From the NCBI GenBank assembly GCA_002840115.1, contig PGZG01000093.1, positions 1 to 7,179 on the forward strand: 7,179 nucleotides of DNA. The letters run 5' to 3'. Within the stretch, counting starts at the first letter, position 1. Every line of letters starts with the position of its first letter. Under the pieces are notes generated by a model. The model did no database searches, was not told where the DNA came from, and saw nothing but the letters and a program-made list of their open reading frames with translations. Shown here piece by piece: positions 1 through 5,918 of the stretch. The position numbers and the translations under genes are program-made. This DNA comes from Gammaproteobacteria bacterium HGW-Gammaproteobacteria-14. Its GTDB lineage: Bacteria; Pseudomonadota; Gammaproteobacteria; Pseudomonadales; Alcanivoracaceae.

Positions 1-1435
1 CCAGGTCAACATCCGCAAACACCAACATTTCAGTATTGGGTACAGCCTCACTGATAATGCCGTCATGCGGGAAATAGAAGTCCGACGGCGTAAATACCGC
101 CGACTGGGCATACTGAATATCCACATTATCCACCCGTGGCAGGTTACCCACCGAACCGGCAATGGCCACGTAACATTCATTCTCAATTGCCCGTGCTTGA
201 GCGCAGTGCCGCACTCGCAGGTAACCATTTTTAGTATCGGTCCAGAACGGCACGAACAGAATTTCCATGCCCTCCTCGGCCAGAATTCGCGATAACTCCG
301 GGAATTCGACGTCATAGCAAATCAGAATACCGACACGGCCAGCATCCGTTTCGAACACCTGCAAGACATCACCACCTTCGATCCCCCAGTCACGACGCTC
401 GCCTGGTGTGATATGGATTTTCCGCTGTTCTTCGATCGTGCCATCACGACGACACAAATAAGCGATATTGAACACCTCGCCGTTGTCCACCAAAGGCATG
501 GACCCGGCAATAATATTGATATTGTAGCTAACCGCCATATCGGATAAGGCTGTAGAGATTTCCGGCGTAAAGGTTGCCAAAAAACGAATAGCATCCAGCG
601 AACTCAAATCGGCATCAAGCCCCATCAGCGGCGCACTGAAAAACTCCGGCAACACACAAAAATCGGCGCGATAGTCCGACAGGGCATCGACAAAAAACTC
701 CACTTGGCTCAGCAAGTCTTCCACTGAATGGGCGGCACGCATACGGCGCTGCACCACACCAATACGCGCCACACTTTTACTGACATAGTCGGTGTCACTG
801 GGGGGCTCGTAAAGGATGTTATCCCATTCCAGCAAGGTGGCATAACCCCGGGAACTGGCATCCTCTGGCAAGTAACGAGTCAATAATCGTTTAACATCAA
901 AACCATTAGAAAGCTGGAACGACAAGATCTGATCATGCAGTTTTTGACGCTCCACCTGATCGATGTATTCGAGCACTGACATCTTGTCGGCCTGCTCGGC
1001 ATAACCGGGCAATCGACCACCGGCAAGAATAGCGCGCAGATTTTCTTCCCGGCACAATTCCTTGCGTGCCTCATACAAACGCCGACCCAGACGGTAGCCG
1101 CGATATTCCGGGTGCACTAATACATCAAGCCCATACAGGGCATCACCATCTGGATTGTGGGAGTGCACCTGCTTTTCGTTAATCAGATCCTCATAGCGAT
1201 GGGGATTGGAAAATCGGTCGTAGCTCACCTTGATGGTTAACGCTACGGCCACTAACTCATCATGATCTTCAATACAAAGCTGCCCATCCGGAAACAGGGT
1301 AATTAATGCCTCCAGCGTTTCTTGTGGCCAGGCGCCGCCAATATCCGGATAAACCATGTTCATCAGTCGCGCCAACTGTGGATAGTCTTCCTGTGTCAGG
1401 GGGCGCAAACGTAGTTTGGTGCTTTCCTCAGCCAT
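1..1435 (-). CDS. Bifunctional GNAT acetyltransferase / carbon-nitrogen hydrolase (3' end beyond window)
   Basis: Reading the minus strand from the ATG at 1435 gives 478 uninterrupted codons that leave the window at its left edge, so the C-terminus is missing. Full-length relatives (for example Bacillus YhcX-type proteins) are a little over 500 aa, so perhaps 30-40 residues are lost. Residues about 6-205 form a GNAT domain. Its acetyl-CoA loop is near 106-121 (LVHPEYRGYRLGRRLY), with Arg in place of the usual second Gly of RGxGxG. Residues about 222-478 form a nitrilase-superfamily amidohydrolase with the full catalytic triad: Glu264 (LPEFF), Lys339 (RKIHIT) and Cys373 (LICYDVEFPE). The hydrolase half should therefore be active on a C-N amide-type bond; the substrate is unknown. 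There is no signal peptide, so it is probably cytosolic. The start is supported by GGAG at 1441-1444, five bases upstream. It lies 12 bp after the 125-aa gene and is probably co-transcribed with it. Confidence 0.93.
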   Translation of the reverse strand, partial: MAEESTKLRLRPLTQEDYPQLARLMNMVYPDIGGAWPQETLEALITLFPDGQLCIEDHDELVAVALTIKVSYDRFSNPHRYEDLINEKQVHSHNPDGDALYGLDVLVHPEYRGYRLGRRLYEARKELCREENLRAILAGGRLPGYAEQADKMSVLEYIDQVERQKLHDQILSFQLSNGFDVKRLLTRYLPEDASSRGYATLLEWDNILYEPPSDTDYVSKSVARIGVVQRRMRAAHSVEDLLSQVEFFVDALSDYRADFCVLPEFFSAPLMGLDADLSSLDAIRFLATFTPEISTALSDMAVSYNINIIAGSMPLVDNGEVFNIAYLCRRDGTIEEQRKIHITPGERRDWGIEGGDVLQVFETDAGRVGILICYDVEFPELSRILAEEGMEILFVPFWTDTKNGYLRVRHCAQARAIENECYVAIAGSVGNLPRVDNVDIQYAQSAVFTPSDFYFPHDGIISEAVPNTEMLVFADVDL

Positions 1436-1440
1436 GTGTA

Positions 1441-1444
1441 CTCC
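1441..1444 (-). promoter_or_regulatory. Shine-Dalgarno site of the GNAT/hydrolase gene
   Basis: GGAG on the minus strand, five bases before the ATG at 1435. It sits in the 12-bp gap after the stop of the 125-aa gene. This fixes the start and favours translation from a shared transcript. Confidence 0.7.
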
Positions 1445-1447
1445 AGC

Positions 1448-1825
1448 CTAGTGAGCTTTGACGAACGGGATCAGCCAGTGGGCATGCTGATTGCGCAACG
1501 CATCCTGTGCGTTGTTATAGAGGGCGATACCATCAGGGCGAATAAACAACACTGCGCCGCCATGAAGGCCGACATAACCGGCGCGTTGCTGATCAATAAA
1601 ACCGGTATCGGGTTCAAAACGCAGGGCAATAGTGTTCGGGATCAACTCGTGCCCCACCACACCGTTCCCCAAAGGGTCGTCAACGGCATTACGATCACGG
1701 TACAAAGCCACCGAATCGCAACCGATACGCAACACCTGCCCACGATGAAAGTGCAGCAGGGTACAATTTTTCTGACCGCTGTCGGATTCGATAACTTCTT
1801 GATGGGCTACGATCATATCACTCAT
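1448..1825 (-). CDS. Hypothetical protein of 125 aa, upstream operon partner of the GNAT/hydrolase
   Basis: I do not recognise the family. The protein has 125 residues, no signal peptide, no membrane segment and no clear catalytic motif. It is rich in short hydrophobic stretches separated by Gly, Asp and His (LLHFHRGQVLRIGCDSVALYRD, then GYVGLHGGAVLFIRPDGIALY), suggesting a small soluble beta-rich fold. Codon use matches the neighbouring genes, and the strand and 12-bp spacing to the GNAT/hydrolase gene fit an operon. The ATG at 1825 has no Shine-Dalgarno sequence; instead a perfect TATAAT lies seven to twelve bases upstream, so the mRNA may be leaderless. A second ATG at 1816 (codon 4) is an alternative start but also lacks a ribosome site. 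An open frame covers the opposite strand in exact codon register, but it is explained by the absence of TTA, CTA and TCA codons here. Confidence 0.72.
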   Translation of the reverse strand: MSDMIVAHQEVIESDSGQKNCTLLHFHRGQVLRIGCDSVALYRDRNAVDDPLGNGVVGHELIPNTIALRFEPDTGFIDQQRAGYVGLHGGAVLFIRPDGIALYNNAQDALRNQHAHWLIPFVKAH

Positions 1826-1831
1826 GGCGGC

Positions 1832-1837
1832 ATTATA
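1832..1837 (-). promoter_or_regulatory. Consensus -10 box (TATAAT) for the 125-aa gene
   Basis: A perfect TATAAT on the minus strand. If the hexamer occupies -12 to -7, transcription starts at 1825, the A of the predicted ATG. No recognisable -35 hexamer lies 16-18 bp upstream (the region reads CCCCCG-like), and there is no TGn extension. The call therefore rests on the -10 box and its position alone. Confidence 0.45.
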
Positions 1838-1869
1838 GCCTGCACAGCGTGACTCGGGGGAAACAGACC

Positions 1870-2568
1870 ATGAATATTGTGATTCTCACCGGCGCCGGCA
1901 TTTCCGCGGAATCAGGCATACGAACCTTCCGTGGCGCCGACGGCCTGTGGGAAAACCATCGCCTCGAAGATGTGGCAACACCGGAAGCCTTTGCCCGTAA
2001 CCCGGCACTGGTGCAGCGTTTCTACAACGAGCGCCGTCGACAGCTGCAACTGCCGGAGATACAACCCAACGCCGCCCACCTTGCCCTCGCCCGCCTTGAG
2101 CAGGAATTGCCCGGCTCGGTAACCCTGATCACCCAGAACATTGACGACCTGCATGGCCGGGCAGGCTCAAGGAATATGGTTCACATGCATGGCGAGCTAC
2201 TCAGTGTGTTTTGCACCCGTAGCAAAAAACGCCGTCGCTGGAACGAGGATCTGGCCACTGCGGAGCCCTGCGATTGCTGCCAACCGCCGGGCATACTCCG
2301 TCCAGATGTGGTCTGGTTCGGCGAAATTCCCTTGCAGATGGAACGCATTGAAGAGGCGCTGATGAACTGCCAGCTGTTTATCAGCATCGGCACCTCCGGC
2401 AATGTTTACCCGGCGGCGGGCTTTGTACGCCTGGCTCGACAAGCAGGGGCTCGCTGTATTGAGGTGAATATTGAGGGCAGCATGATCAGCGATGCTTTCC
2501 ATGAGCATCGGGTTGGCCCTGCCTCGGTGAAAGTACCCCAGCTGGTTGACGAGTTACTGGGCCGTTGA
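1870..2568 (+). CDS. cobB: NAD-dependent protein deacylase, SIRT5-like sirtuin (CobB)
   Basis: This sirtuin removes acyl groups from protein lysines using NAD+, giving nicotinamide and O-acyl-ADP-ribose; it acts in the cytosol. From the ATG at 1870 it has 232 residues. Motifs in order: NAD loop TGAGISAESGIRTFRG (7-22), TQNIDDLH (88-95), HMHGE with catalytic His107, and GTSGNVYPAAG (174-184). Tyr52 and Arg55 (FYNERR) match the pair that lets E. coli CobB and SIRT5 accept succinyl- and malonyl-lysine, so desuccinylase activity is expected. The zinc region is reduced: Cys115 lacks its usual Cys partner, and Cys134, Cys136 and Cys137 follow, much as in E. coli CobB. The start was chosen because NIVILTGAG is the normal sirtuin beginning and GGGGGA (1856-1861) lies eight bases upstream; the frame is open a few codons earlier. 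The E. coli long-form N-terminal extension is absent. Confidence 0.95.
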   Translation: MNIVILTGAGISAESGIRTFRGADGLWENHRLEDVATPEAFARNPALVQRFYNERRRQLQLPEIQPNAAHLALARLEQELPGSVTLITQNIDDLHGRAGSRNMVHMHGELLSVFCTRSKKRRRWNEDLATAEPCDCCQPPGILRPDVVWFGEIPLQMERIEEALMNCQLFISIGTSGNVYPAAGFVRLARQAGARCIEVNIEGSMISDAFHEHRVGPASVKVPQLVDELLGR

Positions 2569-2622
2569 GCCTCCCGCCGAATGGAAACAGCCAGAATAGG
2601 CTGCCGCTATGAAGGCCATATG

Positions 2623-2651
2623 TTCCTTCAACCTGTTGATTCCGTTAGACT
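2623..2651 (+). promoter_or_regulatory. Tentative sigma70 promoter for DAHP synthase
   Basis: TTCCTT (2623-2628) and TAGACT (2646-2651) are 17 bp apart, giving a possible start near 2658 and a leader of about 37 nt. Both hexamers are weak matches. The 126-bp gap after the sirtuin gene is large enough for a separate promoter. I saw no TyrR-box pair (TGTAAA-N6-TTTACA) and no leader-peptide attenuator. Confidence 0.22.
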
Positions 2652-2694
2652 GCCTTACTCTTTTCAAGCCACACCTTTATTGAAGACGGCGGAC

Positions 2695-3768
2695 ATGACT
2701 CAGATTCAAGTAGAAGACCTCAATATCGCCTCCCAAACCGCGCTTATCACGCCACGGGAGCTGAAAGGCAAGTTACCGCTTAGCGATAGCGCTCGCAGCA
2801 CGGTGGCCGCTGGCCGCGAAGCGGTGCGCAATATTCTCGACCGCAAGGACCACCGTCTGTTTATCGTGATTGGCCCCTGCTCGATCCACGACATCAAGGC
2901 GGCTCACGAGTATGCCGAGCGCCTTAAGGCGCTGGCGGAAGAAGTGAGCGACACCCTGGTGCTGGTGCTACGAGTCTACTTTGAAAAACCGCGCACCACC
3001 GTGGGCTGGAAAGGGCTGATCAATGACCCCTACCTTAATGACAGCTTCAAAATTGAAGACGGCCTGCATATTGCCCGCAAGCTGCTGCTGGACATGGCAG
3101 AGCTGGGCCTGCCGACGGCCACTGAAGCACTGGACCCGATTACCCCTCAGTACATGCAGGACCTGATCACCTGGTCCGCCATTGGCGCTCGCACCACCGA
3201 ATCCCAGACCCACCGGGAAATGTCCTCCGGTCTGTCGAGCCCGGTGGGCTTCAAGAATGGCACCGATGGCGGCCTTGAAGTCGCTATCAACGCCATGCTC
3301 AGTGTTCGCAGCCCGCACCGTTTTCTCGGCATCGACAGTGACGGCAAGGTAGCAATCACCGTGACCCGTGGTAACGAGTATGGCCATGTTGTTTTGCGTG
3401 GTGGCGGCGGCAAACCCAACTACGACTCCGTATCTGTCGCCATCGCGGAGAAGGAGCTGAGCAAGGCCGGGGTGTCCACAAACATCATGATTGATGCCAG
3501 CCATGCCAACTCCAACAAAGACCCGGCGCTGCAGACTCTGGTGATGGACAATGTTGCCAACCAGATTCTGGAAGGCAACAAGTCCATTGTCGGCATGATG
3601 GTCGAGTCCCACCTGAAGTTCGGCAACCAGAAAATTCCGGCTAACCTCGATGAGCTGGAATACGGCAAATCCATCACTGACGGCTGTATCGGCTGGGATG
3701 TTACCGAGCAGTCCATTCGGGATATGGCGGCAAAACTCCGCGAAGTCTTACCAAAACGCAACGCCTGA
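2695..3768 (+). CDS. 3-deoxy-7-phosphoheptulonate (DAHP) synthase, class I AroF/AroG/AroH family
   Basis: This enzyme condenses phosphoenolpyruvate and erythrose 4-phosphate to DAHP, the first step of the shikimate pathway. It has 357 aa; the E. coli isoenzymes have 348-356. The whole TIM barrel is present: GPCSIHD (60-66), RVYFEKPRTTVGWKG (93-107), GARTTESQTHRE (164-175), VGFKNGTDG (184-192), ASHANSNK (268-275) and YGKSITDGCIGW (323-334). Metal ligands are Cys62, His270, Glu304 and Asp329; Arg93 and Lys98 should bind substrate. Effector type is uncertain. Gly212 in PHRFLGI matches tyrosine-sensitive AroF (PHRFVGI) rather than Ser211 of AroG, yet the C-terminal third reads more like AroG, so I give no paralogue symbol. 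The ATG at 2695 gives the normal family N-terminus (MTQIQVEDLN). The frame is open upstream to an ATG at 2581, but those 38 residues resemble nothing in the family. The Shine-Dalgarno site is poor (GACGGCGGAC). Confidence 0.96.
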   Translation: MTQIQVEDLNIASQTALITPRELKGKLPLSDSARSTVAAGREAVRNILDRKDHRLFIVIGPCSIHDIKAAHEYAERLKALAEEVSDTLVLVLRVYFEKPRTTVGWKGLINDPYLNDSFKIEDGLHIARKLLLDMAELGLPTATEALDPITPQYMQDLITWSAIGARTTESQTHREMSSGLSSPVGFKNGTDGGLEVAINAMLSVRSPHRFLGIDSDGKVAITVTRGNEYGHVVLRGGGGKPNYDSVSVAIAEKELSKAGVSTNIMIDASHANSNKDPALQTLVMDNVANQILEGNKSIVGMMVESHLKFGNQKIPANLDELEYGKSITDGCIGWDVTEQSIRDMAAKLREVLPKRNA

Positions 3769-3772
3769 ATAC

Positions 3773-3795
3773 ACCGCCCCTCACATAGGGGCGGT
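3773..3795 (+). terminator. Hairpin terminator between convergent genes
   Basis: A perfect 9-bp inverted repeat, ACCGCCCCT (3773-3781) and AGGGGCGGT (3787-3795), around a 5-nt loop, starting five bases after the DAHP synthase stop. The stem is very GC-rich. The plus-strand tail (CATTCTATAG) and the minus-strand tail (TGTATTC) are only modestly T-rich. It may serve both DAHP synthase and the convergent esterase gene, as no other hairpin is seen in the 60-bp gap. Confidence 0.75.
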
Positions 3796-3828
3796 CATTC
3801 TATAGCCCCAGAACTCAGACTCAAGCCG

Positions 3829-4854
3829 TCAGGAGCCTCGGCCTGTCACTAGTGTGGCGCGGCGGTGCACCGTCTGCTCACCCCCCGCCTCTCGAATTTT
3901 TTCATCAACAAAAGCACCGATTTCACTGACCGCCAATGATGCTTCCGGCACCCAGCCTGCCAGTGCCTGAAACACATGGATCATGCCCTCCCAAACCTGA
4001 TAACGACAACTCACACCACAGTCCAGCGCCTGTTGCGCCACCCTTGCAGCATCACTGAGCAGAACCTCCATGTTGCTAACCTGAATCATCAGCGGCGGCA
4101 AGCCGGTAAGATCCGCATAGACCGGTGACAGCATGGGCGCCGCCGGGTCATTACCCCGGCTATAAGAGGCGGAGACAAAGCGCAGTGCATTCACCGGGAT
4201 CATTGGCTCCGATTGCGCATTGCTCAACAGCGTATCACCACTACAGGTCAGATCTGACCAGGGGCTGATCAATACCGCCGCAGCTGGCATAGGCAAACCG
4301 TGATCCCGCAAATGCAGCAGGGTCACCAAGGTCAGGTTGCCACCTGCCGAATCTCCGGCAATAACAATATTCTGGGGCTGGTAACCCTGCTCCAGCAACG
4401 CCCGATAAGCACTCACCGCATCCACCAAAGGTGCTGGATAGTGCCAGTTCGGCGGCTGCCGATAATCCAGCGCCAACACCTTGGCCCGGCAGGCGCGGCT
4501 TAATCGCCAGGTGACCGAACGGTGTGAACGCGGGGAGCCAAAAAAATAGGCGCCGCCATGCAAATAGAGGACAACTCGCCCGGAAAACACCTCTCGACCG
4601 GTAATCAGCCACTCGCCAGGAACGCCACCCACATCCGCCGGTGCAATATGCACGTCAGGGTGCACCGGCAAGGCCAGCGTCACGGTATCAAACCCCAGCT
4701 GTGAAAAACGCATAACCCGAGTCGTTAGCGGCACCCGAGCCACCACCGGCTTAACGAAGGTACGCATTGCGTTTGCCACGGCCCTCCCCTGCCAACTGCT
4801 GGCCGGGCGAAACTCGGTAATTGCGTCCAACGTATTAGCATTACTCTTGTTCAC
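3829..4854 (-). CDS. Alpha/beta hydrolase-3 fold esterase, hormone-sensitive lipase (HSL) family
   Basis: A probable cytosolic carboxylesterase for short-chain esters; the substrate is unknown. With the GTG start at 4854 the protein has 341 aa. HGGAYFFGSP (99-108) forms the oxyanion hole, and GDSAGGN (167-173) carries nucleophile Ser169. NMEVLLSDAARV (261-272) supplies the acid: Glu263 aligns with the family Asp of DPL, with Asp268 as alternative. EGMIHVFQ (289-296) supplies His293. HSL-family enzymes are usually 300-350 aa. No ATG lies near the N-terminus. GTG at 4854 was chosen because GGAG (4861-4864) is six bases upstream. GTG at 4878, adding eight residues, has no ribosome site, and GTG at 4866 is badly spaced. 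There is no signal peptide. It converges on DAHP synthase and diverges from the ion channel, and appears monocistronic. Confidence 0.9.
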   Translation of the reverse strand: MNKSNANTLDAITEFRPASSWQGRAVANAMRTFVKPVVARVPLTTRVMRFSQLGFDTVTLALPVHPDVHIAPADVGGVPGEWLITGREVFSGRVVLYLHGGAYFFGSPRSHRSVTWRLSRACRAKVLALDYRQPPNWHYPAPLVDAVSAYRALLEQGYQPQNIVIAGDSAGGNLTLVTLLHLRDHGLPMPAAAVLISPWSDLTCSGDTLLSNAQSEPMIPVNALRFVSASYSRGNDPAAPMLSPVYADLTGLPPLMIQVSNMEVLLSDAARVAQQALDCGVSCRYQVWEGMIHVFQALAGWVPEASLAVSEIGAFVDEKIREAGGEQTVHRRATLVTGRGS

Positions 4855-4860
4855 ATTCAG

Positions 4861-4864
4861 CTCC
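4861..4864 (-). promoter_or_regulatory. Shine-Dalgarno site deciding the esterase start
   Basis: GGAG on the minus strand, six bases upstream of the GTG at 4854. It is the only well-spaced ribosome site among three possible GTG starts (4878, 4866, 4854). Confidence 0.5.
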
Positions 4865-4893
4865 ACGTTCTTCCCCACTGAGGTGTGAACAAA

Positions 4894-4922
4894 AGACTAA
4901 GTGGTCAATCGCAGCGGAACAA
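4894..4922 (-). promoter_or_regulatory. Tentative esterase promoter
   Basis: On the minus strand TTGTTC (4922-4917) and TAGTCT (4899-4894) are separated by 17 bp. Each is a weak match. Transcription would start near 4887, leaving a leader of about 33 nt before the GTG at 4854. Confidence 0.2.
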
Positions 4923-4930
4923 GCGACAAT
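4902..4930 (+). promoter_or_regulatory. Tentative ion-channel promoter
   Basis: TGGTCA (4902-4907) and GACAAT (4925-4930) lie 17 bp apart, each matching four of six consensus bases. Transcription would start near 4937, about 22 nt before the ATG at 4959. It overlaps the tentative esterase promoter on the other strand, so the two would compete if both are real. Confidence 0.25.
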
Positions 4931-4958
4931 CGTTGCAACTTTGACTACCAGAAACACC

Positions 4959-5783
4959 ATGGAAGAAACCAGTCTCCGACTAAAACTGCGTCATATTATC
5001 TTCGGCACCGATACACCTGCCGGACAACGCTTTGACCAGCTTCTCCTGATTGCCATTCTGATCAGCGTCGCCGCCGTAATGCTGGACAGTGTCGCCAGTA
5101 TAAATCGGGATTACGGTGCCATTCTGCGTATTGTGGAGTGGTCTTTTACCATACTCTTTACCATTGAGTACGGAGTACGACTATGGGTCAGTGCCGGGCC
5201 CGCACGCTATGCACGCAGCTTTTTTGGCATGGTCGATTTGCTGGCGATTCTGCCGACCTATCTCAGCCTGTTTATTCCCGGAGCCCACTACCTGCTCACC
5301 ATGCGAGCTCTCCGTATCCTGCGGCTGTTCCGGGTAATGAAACTGATCCCTCTGATGAAGGAGGCCAACTTTCTGATGAGCGCCCTGGTACGGGCGCGTC
5401 GCAAGATCGGTATCTTTCTGTTTAGCGTGATGATCGTGATGCTAATTTTCGGCAGCATCATGTATGTCATTGAAGGGCCAGAGCACGGCTTCACCAGTAT
5501 TCCTCAGAGCATTTACTGGGCCATTGTAACTATTACCACCGTCGGCTATGGGGACATCACCCCGGTCACCGTCTTGGGCCAGGCCATTGCTTCGTTAGCC
5601 ATGCTCACCGGCTACGCCATCATCGCGGTACCCACAGGCATTTTGACGGCGGAGATATCGCAAGCCATGGTGCGCCGCCGGTTTGAACGGGAGTGTAGGC
5701 ACTGCCACCTGCATGAGCATGACGAAGATGCAGGCTTCTGCCGACGCTGCGGCCATGAACTACCTGAACCTCCGGACTCCTGA
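4959..5783 (+). CDS. Voltage-gated potassium channel with C-terminal zinc ribbon
   Basis: An inner-membrane six-helix cation channel of 274 aa, expected to work as a tetramer. Helices lie roughly at S1 27-46, S2 57-77, S3 87-106, S4 112-130, S5 148-170 and S6 206-230. S4 has basic residues at every third position (Arg116, Arg119, Arg122, Arg125, Lys128), the voltage-sensor pattern, with Glu70 in S2 and Asp93 in S3 as likely countercharges. The pore filter TTVGYGD (193-199) is the potassium-selective signature. After S6 comes a short basic stretch and a Cys4 module: Cys246, Cys249, Cys261 and Cys264 (CxxC-x11-CxxC), which should bind zinc in the cytosol. No RCK/TrkA-N or cyclic-nucleotide domain is present. 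The ATG at 4959 was preferred to an in-frame TTG at 4941; neither has a strong ribosome site. No clear terminator follows the gene. Confidence 0.93.
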   Translation: MEETSLRLKLRHIIFGTDTPAGQRFDQLLLIAILISVAAVMLDSVASINRDYGAILRIVEWSFTILFTIEYGVRLWVSAGPARYARSFFGMVDLLAILPTYLSLFIPGAHYLLTMRALRILRLFRVMKLIPLMKEANFLMSALVRARRKIGIFLFSVMIVMLIFGSIMYVIEGPEHGFTSIPQSIYWAIVTITTVGYGDITPVTVLGQAIASLAMLTGYAIIAVPTGILTAEISQAMVRRRFERECRHCHLHEHDEDAGFCRRCGHELPEPPDS

Positions 5784-5868
5784 GCCAATCTTGCACAAAT
5801 ATATGGCAGAAAAACCGTGAATAGCCCCTCAACACATACCGGGATATCATGCCAAGCAGCCTCGGCTG

Positions 5869-5877
5869 TGCTATAAA
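5869..5877 (+). promoter_or_regulatory. Extended -10 promoter for the FecR gene
   Basis: TGC followed by TATAAA (5872-5877) matches an extended -10 element (TGnTATAAT-like). No good -35 hexamer lies 16-18 bp upstream, which is tolerated for extended -10 promoters. Transcription would begin near 5884, giving a leader of about 35 nt before the ATG at 5919. It suggests that the FecR/CHASE2 pair is transcribed separately from the channel gene. Confidence 0.45.
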
Positions 5878-5918
5878 ACGGTTACGAATAACGGAAGCCG
5901 CCTTCACGGAGAGAGATC

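Noticed and set aside
1436..1852. Open frame of 138 codons on the plus strand opposite the 125-aa gene
   Set aside because: It lies in exact codon register with the minus gene, which lacks TTA, CTA and TCA codons, so the antisense frame stays open by default. It has no ribosome site, and the minus frame fits operon context better.
2588..2603. Inverted repeat CAGCC-AGAATA-GGCTG as a sirtuin terminator
   Set aside because: The stem is only five base pairs and no T run follows; such repeats are common by chance.
2611..2629. Inverted repeat GAAGG...CCTTC upstream of DAHP synthase as an operator or attenuator
   Set aside because: Five-bp arms with a 9-nt loop, no leader peptide and no match to TyrR or TrpR sites that I can see.
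2581..2694. 38-residue N-terminal extension of DAHP synthase from the ATG at 2581
   Set aside because: The extension matches nothing in the family. The ATG at 2695 gives the usual length and N-terminus.
2968..3612. Open frame of 214 codons antisense to DAHP synthase
   Set aside because: It is codon-aligned with a highly conserved enzyme gene that avoids TTA, CTA and TCA; it has no family resemblance and no ribosome site.
4941..4958. TTG start for the ion channel
   Set aside because: No Shine-Dalgarno site; the ATG six codons later is the simpler start.
5620..5907. Minus-strand open frame of 95 codons over the end of the channel gene
   Set aside because: It overlaps a well-supported gene on the other strand, has no ribosome site and no recognisable family.
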